Assembly (NCBI GenBank): GCA_946481475.1
Contig: CAMLOB010000081.1
Span: 1 to 11,102, forward strand
Direction of reading: 5' to 3'
Source: an uncultured Chlorobiota bacterium
Lineage (GTDB): Bacteria > Bacteroidota > Kapaibacteriia > OLB7
DNA length: 11,102 nt
In this document: piece after piece, positions 1-7,348 of the stretch
How the letters are laid out: each line of letters starts with the position of its first letter
Position numbering within the stretch: position 1 is the stretch's first letter
Made by a program: the position numbers and the translations under genes
The notes under the pieces: generated by a model
Database searches by the model: none
Seen by the model: the letters and a program-made list of their open reading frames with translations, nothing else
What the model was told of the DNA's origin: nothing

Positions 1-1272
1 TACACGAATCTGGATCGGACACCCGATGAGGAGGCTGTCCTTGACGGGTGGGACGGATTGCGGACGATCTTCGTCAGCACCATGCGTGACTGGAGTCGGG
101 TGGCCGACTGGTATATCCGCAAAACCTACCGGCGAACCGATGCCACCTACGATGTACAGGCAATTGTCGATTCGATCATCACCGACGGCATGAGCGAGGG
201 GGAGAAGATCGAGACGATCTACAATTACGTCACGCGGCGGATCAACTACTCCTACGTTCCGTTCCTGCAATCGGCCTACACGCCGAAGTCGTGTGATCTG
301 ACGATCTCCTCGAACGTCGGCGACTGCAAGGACGTTGCCACAGTCATGATCGCGATGCTTCGCGAGGCCGGGATCGACGCCTGGTATACGCTTGTGAAGA
401 CCAACTCCTTCAATCATGCCCGGTTCCTCCCTTGCCAGTTGTTCGATCACGTCATCGTCGGTCTGGAAGAGGGGGGACGGAAGCGCTACATGGATCTGAC
501 GACGAACTTCTTTCCCCACTACGTGATCCCGTTCAACGACTGCGGCGCCTGGGGGCTGGATATTCGTCCGGGAGAAAAGGAGATCTTCCAGTTGCCCTTC
601 GACAACATCGATCCGGAGAAGAATCTGATCGACATTCAGGTCGGTGCCGTGCTGGATACCTCCCGTGCCGTGACGCTCGACGTGCGGGCGACGCACAAAG
701 GGCTGGAAGGAGGATACGTCCGCGAAGCGATGGCGCGGCAGTCGAAGGAGGAGGTCCGGAACATGATCCTGGATCTTCTGGGGCAGGGAACGTTTCAGGA
801 TCTGCGTCTTCAGGAATACGATTTCGAGAATCGTCTTGCGATCACCGAACCGCTTCGTTCCAGCTACAGATTTGCCGGCGAGCGTTTCAGCGACCGGGTC
901 TCGAACCTCTATATCTTTCGTCTCCCCTGGATGCTGGCCATCCGGAACAGCAACGCGATCAAGACTCCGGAACGGGCAACCCGGCTTGATGTCTCGCAAC
1001 TCTGCGAGACGGCTCCTTCACGTCAGCGTGCGCGGATCGTGTTTCCCGAAGGATACGAGATGACGGAGATTCCGGAGGATATTGATGTGCGGACCGAATT
1101 CGGAACGTATCAGGTCCGATTCACTCCCTTTGAGGGGGGGATCGAGGTCGAGAAATATCAGCAGTTCAACACGACGCGGATCGATCCGGAGAACTTCGAC
1201 GAGTTTCGCGAGTTCTATCTTCGTCTGCTTGATCTGGACGAAGCCCGCTATGCGATCATCCGCCCCAGATAG
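1..1272 (+). CDS. DUF3857/transglutaminase-like domain protein, 5'-truncated by the window
   Basis: The frame is open from base 1 to a TAG at 1270-1272, giving 423 residues, so the true start lies upstream; the TTG at 58 is internal. The segment FVSTMRDWSRVADWY (window residues 24-38) looks like the end of a DUF3857 domain. A transglutaminase-like core follows, with a complete Cys-His-Asp set: Cys109 in GDCKD (codon 325-327), His150 in FDHVIV (448-450) and Asp165 in YMDLT (493-495). After about residue 220 comes a beta-rich tail typical of DUF3857/TG/DUF3858 proteins, ending in RPR. Such proteins are usually exported and act in the periplasm or at the surface as peptidase- or transamidase-like enzymes; the substrate is unknown. 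The gene is separated from the next one by 480 bases, so it probably ends its own transcription unit. The family call is firm; the reaction is not. Confidence 0.9.
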   Translation, partial: YTNLDRTPDEEAVLDGWDGLRTIFVSTMRDWSRVADWYIRKTYRRTDATYDVQAIVDSIITDGMSEGEKIETIYNYVTRRINYSYVPFLQSAYTPKSCDLTISSNVGDCKDVATVMIAMLREAGIDAWYTLVKTNSFNHARFLPCQLFDHVIVGLEEGGRKRYMDLTTNFFPHYVIPFNDCGAWGLDIRPGEKEIFQLPFDNIDPEKNLIDIQVGAVLDTSRAVTLDVRATHKGLEGGYVREAMARQSKEEVRNMILDLLGQGTFQDLRLQEYDFENRLAITEPLRSSYRFAGERFSDRVSNLYIFRLPWMLAIRNSNAIKTPERATRLDVSQLCETAPSRQRARIVFPEGYEMTEIPEDIDVRTEFGTYQVRFTPFEGGIEVEKYQQFNTTRIDPENFDEFREFYLRLLDLDEARYAIIRPR

Positions 1273-1283
1273 GGGGCGGATGA
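1256..1283 (+). terminator. GC-rich stem-loop with the stop codon in its loop
   Basis: TCATCCGCCCC (1256-1266) pairs perfectly with GGGGCGGATGA (1273-1283): an 11-bp stem with the 6-nt loop AGATAG. The TAG stop of the transglutaminase gene is the last three bases of the loop. No T-run follows, so this is not a textbook intrinsic terminator. It could be a 3'-end-stabilising hairpin or a weak terminator. Confidence 0.55.
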
Positions 1284-1752
1284 GGGGGCAGCGATACAAG
1301 GGAGCACTCGGGCACCCGGATGAAATCTGAGTGAAGAACGCCCGTCTGATGACCCCGCAATCGTGATGTATGGCACGGTCTTTGCCGCATTCCAGTCAGG
1401 GGACCTGTAACACGGTCGGATCTTCTTTTCTTTGAAAAGGGGATGAATTTTTCCCTTGTTTTTTCATGGTTTGTCATATATTGTCCCCATTGTCTGGGAG
1501 AAATGTTCCCGCTTTGGAGACCAAGGATCTGGGTTGGTGTGAAAGAAGCCGAACAGTTCTTGCCCGCAATCGGAAGCGCACAACGTGTGGTATCTGCTGA
1601 CTCTGCAGCGGAAAAGCACTGGCAATAGAAGAAATTCAAGGATTTCCCACCGAATAAAATTTGCGCATGAGAATTGCTCCGCCGTACATTACATTTCTTG
1701 CGACAACAGAGCTAACAGTCAACAACGCTAACTATAACCACGAGCGATAGCC
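1284..1752. other. Non-coding gap, AT-richer, no convincing gene
   Basis: This stretch of about 470 bases separates the transglutaminase gene from the envelope operon. It is visibly more AT-rich than its surroundings, mostly at 1420-1490 and 1620-1740. A small hairpin is possible at 1425-1439 (CTTTTC, ttt, GAAAAG). TTG at 1456-1458 followed 18 bases later by TATATTG (1477-1483) is a second, weaker promoter-like pair. A 61-codon frame at 1443-1628 and a longer minus-strand frame (1256-1639) have unconvincing composition and no recognisable domain. I see no tRNA-like, rRNA-like or CRISPR structure. Confidence 0.6.
1660..1690 (+). promoter_or_regulatory. Candidate promoter of the envelope operon
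   Basis: TTTGCGC (1660-1666) and TACATT (1685-1690) are separated by 18 bases. This can be read as a weak sigma-70-like -35/-10 pair, or as a Bacteroidota-like TTTG / TAnnTT pair. Transcription would begin near 1697-1700, leaving a leader of about 55 nt before the ATG at 1753. The position is sensible but neither box is a strong match. Confidence 0.3.
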
Positions 1753-3618
1753 ATGTCGAAAGGTGGAGCTGGCAAGGTCTATTTTGTGCTGTACCTTGCC
1801 GTCATTCTTGAGCTTCTCATCATCTTTATCGAACGGGATGAAGCGGAAGAGCATCTGCGCAGACAGCAGCGCGAAGCAATTCAAATAGTCCAGACGATCC
1901 TCTCTCAGTTGCAGTCGGGTGTCGGCGCAACGGCGATTACCACACGGCCCAAGGACAATATTACCTTGAGCGACAAGGAGCCCGAATCGACCGTTCGGGT
2001 CTACGACGTGCTGGTTGCCGTGGGCGACTCGAACGCCGTGCAGGAAGGGGGAATCCGGGGGGACGATATCCCGGAGCTGGAGTATATGGTTTCCCACGTG
2101 GGGGATCCGAATATCCCGGAGGAAGAGCTTCCTCTGGACACTACCGACCTGAACGACCCATTCTTCAAAGCCGTGCTTGGAACGAAGAATGGAGGATACT
2201 TCGAACCGAAGCAGGAGAAGGGGGCCGCCATACCTACCGGCGATCCGACCGCATATTTCCAGTTGAACGAAGAGATGACCGCACAGGAAATCGCCAAGGG
2301 GCGACGTGTGAAGGTCTTCCGCGTCAATTTCAAGCCTTCAAACGGTGAGGGGTGGTACCGTCTCCGTTTCAAATCCCGCACCAATCAGATTATGGGGGTT
2401 GTCGATGCCGAGCCGAGCGATGACGATACCGTCAGAATCGGCAACGTGAAGCTGACCGTGAAGCAGTTGCGCTCGGTGCAGAAATTCCTGGAAAAGGAAA
2501 AAGACGAAAGTGGTGCGCAGCAGCAGGTGAAAGACTATATCGATGCTCTGTTGAGTCCGGATGCATGGAAGACTTTGTCGATTAACTCCGGCGCCAACGC
2601 CATCGACGTGCGCGTTGTCCGTCCGGATCTGCCGCCGCCGGCCGAGCCGATTGCGGAAATCCTGGTTCCCCGTCCGGAGATCTACTGGTATACCGGCGCT
2701 CCGCTGGAAATGCCGGTGAAGCTGGGACCGACTGAAGCATCCAAGGATGCGGATCCGGGGGAGGCTTCTCTTGTCGAGGATCCGGGGGGGATTCCGATGC
2801 GCTATAATCTCGTCCTGCCGGCTCAGGTGACCGCCGGAGAGAAGATCCTGACGGTGACCGCATCGAACGGTGGAAAGAGCGAGATTTCGGAGAAGAGACT
2901 GATTGTGTTAAAGCCCGAACTGACCGGCGGGTGGAAGCGTCAGCGGGCCTCGCGGGCCTATATCGGTCGCGTCTATAGTCCGGAAACGGAATGGGAAGCG
3001 ACACAGATCCCGCCGGAGCACTACGTTACCGAGGTGAAAATCAACGGCGAAAAGGTCTTTGAAAAACCGGGGACGAAATTCTCGAGTGAGGATCTGCCGA
3101 AAGATAAGTTGGAGATCAAGGAGTCGACCAAGTCCGTAGCCACAACCATCTGGTGGGCGCCGAACGGCACATCCGACCGGAGCAAATGGGTGCCGCTGGT
3201 CAGCACCGATCCGTCGGTGGGAACCACACAGGTGGCTGCCGAAGGGATTGATCCCCGTTACCAGACTCCGACACATGATGAAGGATTCGAGTTCACCTGG
3301 ACGATTACCAAGTCCAATACAAGCAATGACTTCGGTCCGATCGTAATTCGTCAGCCGTTGGACGGCGGACGGTTCGGTGAGGCGACAAGCGTTACTTCGT
3401 CGTGCGAGGAATGCGGAGATCTGGGTCTGAGCCAGCCGCGGATTACTTCCACAGGGAGCAACCAGTGGTCGATGTACATGGAAGTGACGGATGTTCGCAA
3501 GCTGGTATCGAAAGCGCGTGAAGTCAACGGCAAGGTGCTGCAGCTTCCGCTTACGATCAAGGGGCGCGAAGCCGAAACCGTCAGCGTCGTTCAGTTGACC
3601 CTCCGTCTGGGGAGTTAG
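1753..3618 (+). CDS. Inner-membrane-anchored large periplasmic protein, GldM/PorM-like architecture
   Basis: 621 residues; ATG at 1753 without a clear Shine-Dalgarno, stop TAG at 3616-3618. I do not recognise a close family. A single membrane helix at about residues 9-27 has a short basic N-terminus (Lys3, Lys8) and no cleavage site, so it should be a membrane anchor with the rest in the periplasm. Glu20 lies inside the hydrophobic stretch. A charged, probably helical or coiled-coil segment follows (28-55). From about 80 to 621 the chain looks like successive beta-rich, Ig-like modules, with a Pro-rich break at 291-298 and possible boundaries near 385 and 505. The only two cysteines form CEEC at 551-554. 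One N-terminal helix followed by a helical neck and Ig-like domains is the plan of GldM/PorM of the type IX secretion/gliding motor; that link is inference and no GldL-like gene is visible here. It is the first of three closely following genes, with 64 bases to the next. The CDS is secure; the role is tentative. Confidence 0.75.
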   Translation: MSKGGAGKVYFVLYLAVILELLIIFIERDEAEEHLRRQQREAIQIVQTILSQLQSGVGATAITTRPKDNITLSDKEPESTVRVYDVLVAVGDSNAVQEGGIRGDDIPELEYMVSHVGDPNIPEEELPLDTTDLNDPFFKAVLGTKNGGYFEPKQEKGAAIPTGDPTAYFQLNEEMTAQEIAKGRRVKVFRVNFKPSNGEGWYRLRFKSRTNQIMGVVDAEPSDDDTVRIGNVKLTVKQLRSVQKFLEKEKDESGAQQQVKDYIDALLSPDAWKTLSINSGANAIDVRVVRPDLPPPAEPIAEILVPRPEIYWYTGAPLEMPVKLGPTEASKDADPGEASLVEDPGGIPMRYNLVLPAQVTAGEKILTVTASNGGKSEISEKRLIVLKPELTGGWKRQRASRAYIGRVYSPETEWEATQIPPEHYVTEVKINGEKVFEKPGTKFSSEDLPKDKLEIKESTKSVATTIWWAPNGTSDRSKWVPLVSTDPSVGTTQVAAEGIDPRYQTPTHDEGFEFTWTITKSNTSNDFGPIVIRQPLDGGRFGEATSVTSSCEECGDLGLSQPRITSTGSNQWSMYMEVTDVRKLVSKAREVNGKVLQLPLTIKGREAETVSVVQLTLRLGS

Positions 3619-3621
3619 GGA

Positions 3622-3650
3622 TTGATTGTCTTCTGAAAATCGATAACAAT
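3622..3650 (+). promoter_or_regulatory. Weak internal promoter candidate
   Basis: TTGATT (3622-3627) and AACAAT (3645-3650) lie 17 bases apart in the 64-base AT-rich spacer before the next gene. The spacer also holds the small inverted repeat ACAAT-AATC-ATTGT (3646-3659). An internal promoter or a minor regulatory hairpin is possible, but co-transcription from upstream is equally likely. Confidence 0.2.
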
Positions 3651-3682
3651 AATCATTGTAAAGCCATAGACCGGAGAAAATT

Positions 3683-5539
3683 ATGCTCAACAGGATGTCT
3701 CGGCTCGGCGGATTCCTTTGTGTGCTGATCAGCGGAGGAATGATCGCCGTGACTGCCTCGGCCCAGCCCGACAGTGACAGCGAGAAGGCACGCACCCGGC
3801 TTGACCGACAGATCGGTTCACTGATTCGTTCCATCGACGACATCGTCTGGTCCGATATCCGCATCTACAAGCTGGAAAGCGATTTCAAGACGCGGCTCGT
3901 TACCAGCATGCAAACCGAGGACGAATCGGATCTTGAACGGCTGAAACAGATCGGCGAGATCATTGCGCCGGATCCGATCCCGAATTTTGATCAGATGGCT
4001 CTCTCGATCGCAGCCTCGCCTGCTGTGCAGAACAGTCGGATGTTCCGTCTCCAGTTGGCGCAGCGTCTGGGACTGGATCCGGAGTTTGATATTGATGAAG
4101 CGGAAGCCGATAGGGCATACAGCATTGCGGCGACCATCATTCAGAATCGGAGGAATCGACCGAAGAATTTCTATCTGGTCACCTCTTCGGATCCGGCCAA
4201 TCCCCGGTTGATCGCTCTTCTGGGTGTTGATCTGGAGAGCGGACGTCCCTCGCTGACCTCGTTTGTCAAGGTCGGAACGCAGTTGTACGACTATCTCACG
4301 TCGAACAATACCGATTCGACGATGTACAGCGAGATGAAGGATGCCGTCAGGGAGAACAACACACAGATGCTGTCGAATCAGATGTTTGTGCTCCGTGATC
4401 TGGCGAACACCGTTATTGTTGATCGTACCACGACCCGGGCGACCCGTATCGATGAAAACGAGAATGGCTGGGTGATGAAGAGTGTCAGCATCGGCCGTCC
4501 GATTCGGGAGGAGTGGAAACCGGCCGATACGAGCAGCGGTGCCGGCGGAAGTGATGATCCGTGGGATCTGGATTTGGGTGATCTTGGTCTGGGTGGGGAG
4601 GAAGCCGGCGTTGACGTTGTCGAGGGTGCCGCGGTTCCTGGCGCAGTTGAGTTCCCGAACGAGGTCGTGGTCGGTACCGATATTATCGCCGGCTACTACA
4701 ACTACGAGATGGATGCCAATCAGGTGAAGCAGACGAAGTGGGGAGTCGAGCTCCTGAACAACTTCGACGAGCTGAACTATCCGTCGATTTGGGGGGGGAG
4801 GATGACTCTGAATGCCATTCTCCGGAACGTCAAGATCGGTGCCGTTCTGCCGTCGCCCCGGTTCGGCGGGGAGACGGTGGCAGAGAGCGGATTGTTCGAC
4901 AAGCCGCAGAAGATTCTCGGCGGTTACGGTATCTCCTTCGGCGGTGACTTCACCGCGCCGATGCTGAACAACTCCGGTCTGTTCAACTTCCACGCCTCCT
5001 ACACCTTCAGCGAAGCATCGACCGAGGCAATGGTTCCCGGCGTCTTCGATATCAGTCCGACCGGCGATACCAACCGGCGGGTCGGCGGAGAAGTTGCCTA
5101 TCTGATTCGTTACGCATTCCAGGGCTTCTATTCCTTCGGGTTCTACGCCGACAACGATGCCCAGCATCTCTTCCGCCTGAAACTCGGCGGAGCGGTCTAC
5201 GGCGTCGATACATACGAGCGGCAGCAGTATTTCGGCCCGGGCGAAGGAATCGATACGACGATTTCGCTCAGGGAAGTCGGCGGGGAGACCCGCGGGGGCG
5301 TTGCCGGACGACTGGAGTACATGAAGGGAGGAACCGATATTCCCTACGGTGCCGGATTCCAGTACTTCGACGGATCGATTCAGGGGAATGTCTGGCTGCA
5401 GTTTGTGGTCGGACGTGCTCTTGACCTGAAGCTGCAGGGGAAGTACTTCACACCGCTGTTCCGCGACCCGCGTCCGTGGGAGTCGAACTCGCTTGTGATT
5501 CCTTCGATCGAGGTGAAATACCATTTCGGAACGCCATAG
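3683..5539 (+). CDS. Exported two-part protein: GldN-reminiscent N-terminal region plus C-terminal beta-barrel candidate
   Basis: 618 residues. The ATG at 3683 has GGAG six bases upstream (3673-3676), the clearest Shine-Dalgarno in the window. A signal peptide (1-27) should be cleaved at ASA|Q28. Residues 35-270 are mainly helical and charged and include IDDIVWSDIRIYKLESDF (51-68), reminiscent of the DD-x-x-W-S segment near the start of mature GldN. A Gly/Asp/Glu-rich linker follows (about 282-320). Residues 330-618 alternate polar and aromatic/hydrophobic residues in Gly-rich strands and end in a terminal strand with aromatic residues (VKYHF, 611-615), suggesting an outer-membrane beta-barrel. 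The only cysteine I see is in the signal peptide and there is no lipobox. The segment KYFTPLFRDPRPWE (587-600) recurs in the next gene's product, and so does the K-x-x-x-DFKTRL region (63-72). The gene lies 64 bases after the membrane-anchored protein and 67 bases before its paralog, so the three probably form one operon. Export is well supported; GldN kinship and barrel fold are inferred. Confidence 0.72.
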   Translation: MLNRMSRLGGFLCVLISGGMIAVTASAQPDSDSEKARTRLDRQIGSLIRSIDDIVWSDIRIYKLESDFKTRLVTSMQTEDESDLERLKQIGEIIAPDPIPNFDQMALSIAASPAVQNSRMFRLQLAQRLGLDPEFDIDEAEADRAYSIAATIIQNRRNRPKNFYLVTSSDPANPRLIALLGVDLESGRPSLTSFVKVGTQLYDYLTSNNTDSTMYSEMKDAVRENNTQMLSNQMFVLRDLANTVIVDRTTTRATRIDENENGWVMKSVSIGRPIREEWKPADTSSGAGGSDDPWDLDLGDLGLGGEEAGVDVVEGAAVPGAVEFPNEVVVGTDIIAGYYNYEMDANQVKQTKWGVELLNNFDELNYPSIWGGRMTLNAILRNVKIGAVLPSPRFGGETVAESGLFDKPQKILGGYGISFGGDFTAPMLNNSGLFNFHASYTFSEASTEAMVPGVFDISPTGDTNRRVGGEVAYLIRYAFQGFYSFGFYADNDAQHLFRLKLGGAVYGVDTYERQQYFGPGEGIDTTISLREVGGETRGGVAGRLEYMKGGTDIPYGAGFQYFDGSIQGNVWLQFVVGRALDLKLQGKYFTPLFRDPRPWESNSLVIPSIEVKYHFGTP

Positions 5540-5542
5540 AAG

Positions 5543-5559
5543 AAGAGATCACTTCTCTT
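5543..5559 (+). other. Small intercistronic hairpin
   Basis: AAGAGA (5543-5548) and TCTCTT (5554-5559) can pair around a 5-nt loop, just after the preceding stop codon. There is no following T-run. It may be an mRNA-processing or mild attenuation element, or chance. Confidence 0.2.
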
Positions 5560-5606
5560 GCGGATTGTATTCGTTCATAATCATAGAGCCTAAACAAATA
5601 CTACCG

Positions 5607-7061
5607 ATGCGTAAGACAATCTTCCTTATGGCCTTTATGCTTGCCGGATTTCTGACGGCAAGCGCACAGGAACCGACCATAATAGAGCTGGAAAAGAACG
5701 TTTCCGATCTGAACACGATCGATCCGGACGTCGGACGGTACTTTCCCCGCTGGCGGATTCTGGAGGCCGATCTGAAGACGAAACTGTCGCTGTATTTCCG
5801 TTCGATCGGTGTTCCGGTCAAGCCGAGCGACACGATGACGGTGACCGCCTCCTTCGACAGAGGGGCCGAAGCGCCGCAGGATATTCTGCAGATTCAGGCA
5901 GGATCATATCCGGGATCGCAACTCAACAGTCGGCAGGCGATAGAAGGTGCCCTCGGGGCCGATCTCTACCAGCAGATTCTCGGTCGTCAGTATGCCCTGG
6001 CGGATATCGAGCCGGCAAAGCCGATCACCGAATCGGAGACCGATCGGGTACCGAGCGTTTTCTATCCGACCAATGCCAAGCAGTTCATCGCCGTCAGTGC
6101 CTTTCGTCAGGCCGTGCAGGTCGGCTCGACCGGTGCCCGGCTTGAACATCTGATCGGCAGTGACGAGGTGGGCTATCCGTTCTGGTCGGGGGGACAGGGG
6201 AAGGCCCTTGTCGACTATCCGATCATTCGTCAGGACAACGAAGACCTCAGGGCAAACGGCGTTCCCGATCCGTTCAAGTTCTCTCTCGGTGTCGGTTACC
6301 GGTTGAAGTTCGGTGTGGAAGGCCAGAGTGCCGTCGCCGATATCTTCGCTCCGCGTCTGCTGAACGGATCTATCGGGGCGAAAGCCATTGTCCGGGCGGA
6401 GTATCGTTTCCCGCAACTGAACGATATCGGTGTCGGTTTCTATACGGAATTGCCGTTCAACAAAAGAGCCGGTTCGGAGAGCGTCAAGGGGAATGAAGAG
6501 GTTGTCTGGGTTCCGGATTCCATCTTTTCGACCCGTCCGCCGGTTCCGGTTCGCTCGGCCTATTTCCTGCGGACCGTGGCGCAGGGGAATCTCTTCTGGG
6601 AGACCTGGCTTGACAACTACGAGCACTACATTCGATTCAGTCTCGGCATGTCCTATCAGGAATTTGCCGTCGGTGCGCTCCGCGTAGGGGATTACTGGCT
6701 TGATCCGGACGGCGAGACGACGCGCCGGGTCGACAACCGGGGAGTGGTTGTTGAAGGACCGGGAGCAAGTCCCATCGGTCTGGCGAACAATGTACAGTAT
6801 ACCGGTCTGGTCCACCCGACCGAAGTGCAGGACTGGCTCTACGCCAAGGTCGAATATCTGAATCAGTCGGACTTCCCGTTCGGCGCCTCGGCACAGTTGT
6901 CGAATCGGAATCTGTTGCTGACCGGTTTCGTTCCGGTGGTGCCGAACTGGCTCTTCCTGCAGGCGAAGTATTCGACGCCGTTGCTCCGAAGCGAGCCGGC
7001 ACCGTGGGAGCAGAAGACATTTATCGTGATCTCTCCGGTTCTTAGGTTCATGCTTGACTAG
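5607..7061 (+). CDS. Exported beta-rich protein, outer-membrane barrel candidate, paralog of the preceding gene
   Basis: 484 residues from the ATG at 5607. The frame extends upstream to a TTG at 5565, but only the 5607 start places a proper signal peptide at the N-terminus (MRKTIFLMAF..., cleaved at ASA|Q21). No clear Shine-Dalgarno; the leader is A-rich. Residues 25-65 (WRILEADLKTKL, 49-60) echo residues 57-72 of the preceding protein. Residues 220-484 are Gly- and aromatic-rich alternating strands, as in outer-membrane barrels. The C-terminal KYSTPLLRSEPAPWE (454-468) and final strand VISPVLRF (474-481) match KYFTPLFRDPRPWE plus a final strand in the upstream product. I see no cysteine. It looks like a shorter, diverged duplicate lacking the acidic glycine linker. 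It is the last gene of the set, followed by two stem-loops. No established family recognised; a structural or secretion-pore partner role is only inferred from context. Confidence 0.72.
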   Translation: MRKTIFLMAFMLAGFLTASAQEPTIIELEKNVSDLNTIDPDVGRYFPRWRILEADLKTKLSLYFRSIGVPVKPSDTMTVTASFDRGAEAPQDILQIQAGSYPGSQLNSRQAIEGALGADLYQQILGRQYALADIEPAKPITESETDRVPSVFYPTNAKQFIAVSAFRQAVQVGSTGARLEHLIGSDEVGYPFWSGGQGKALVDYPIIRQDNEDLRANGVPDPFKFSLGVGYRLKFGVEGQSAVADIFAPRLLNGSIGAKAIVRAEYRFPQLNDIGVGFYTELPFNKRAGSESVKGNEEVVWVPDSIFSTRPPVPVRSAYFLRTVAQGNLFWETWLDNYEHYIRFSLGMSYQEFAVGALRVGDYWLDPDGETTRRVDNRGVVVEGPGASPIGLANNVQYTGLVHPTEVQDWLYAKVEYLNQSDFPFGASAQLSNRNLLLTGFVPVVPNWLFLQAKYSTPLLRSEPAPWEQKTFIVISPVLRFMLD

Positions 7062-7149
7062 GATTCTGTAGGGGTCCCATGCCGCTGCAGGATGTCGGGA
7101 AGAATCGGAGGAAGCCGGATCGGAAGTAACGCCGGTATAAACCCGAGAG

Positions 7150-7191
7150 AGAGAGACGGTTTCCGTTGCAGAGTCTGCGGAACCGCTCTCT
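7150..7191 (+). other. Imperfect stem-loop downstream of the envelope operon
   Basis: AGAGAG-A-CGGTTTCCG (7150-7165) pairs with CGGAACCG-CTCTCT (7178-7191) with two one-base bulges, around a 12-nt loop. No T-run follows. It sits 25 bases before the strong terminator and may protect the 3' end. Confidence 0.4.
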
Positions 7192-7215
7192 GAAACTGAA
7201 ATACTTATGAGGTGT

Positions 7216-7265
7216 CTCCGCACAACGAATCGAGTTTCGTTACTCATCGTTGTGCGGAGTTTTTT
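7216..7265 (+). terminator. Rho-independent terminator of the envelope operon
   Basis: CTCCGCACAACGA (7216-7228) pairs perfectly with TCGTTGTGCGGAG (7247-7259), a 13-bp stem, followed at once by TTTTTT (7260-7265). The 18-nt apical region holds a further inner stem GAGT/ACTC (7232-7235, 7242-7245). There is no matching A-run before the left arm, so it should act on the plus strand only. It separates the three envelope genes from the VWA-OmpA gene. Confidence 0.9.
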
Positions 7266-7348
7266 GTGACGGCACGCTTTTTGACTGTAACCCGTGTGGA
7301 ACTGAGCGGTAGATTTTCGTTGAAACCTTTAACCCCGGTTGTTCGAAC

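Noticed and set aside
1443..1628. 61-codon plus-strand frame in the gap before the envelope operon
   Set aside because: The purine-rich GGGG abuts the ATG with no proper ribosome-binding spacing, the composition is unlike its neighbours (several Trp and Cys) and no domain is visible.
1256..1639. 127-codon minus-strand frame overlapping the transglutaminase 3' end and the gap
   Set aside because: The protein is Ser/Pro/Arg/Cys-rich without recognisable structure and runs through the stop-codon hairpin; it looks like chance.
3818..5524. 568-codon minus-strand open frame
   Set aside because: It lies wholly antisense to the exported two-part protein, is rich in Arg, Ile, His and Val without domains, and arises from the codon bias of the plus-strand gene.
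5565..5606. Upstream TTG start adding 14 residues to the second barrel candidate
   Set aside because: It would put MYSFIIIEPKQILP ahead of a complete signal peptide; the ATG at 5607 gives a normal MRK-hydrophobic-ASA|Q leader.
5904..7247. 447-codon minus-strand open frame
   Set aside because: It is antisense to the barrel candidate and starts inside the intrinsic terminator; no domain or signal is visible.
7280..7317. TTTTTG and TAGATTTT as a promoter for the VWA-OmpA gene
   Set aside because: The boxes are about 26 bases apart, too far for either a sigma-70 or a Bacteroidota promoter, and the TTTTTG lies just after the terminator T-run.
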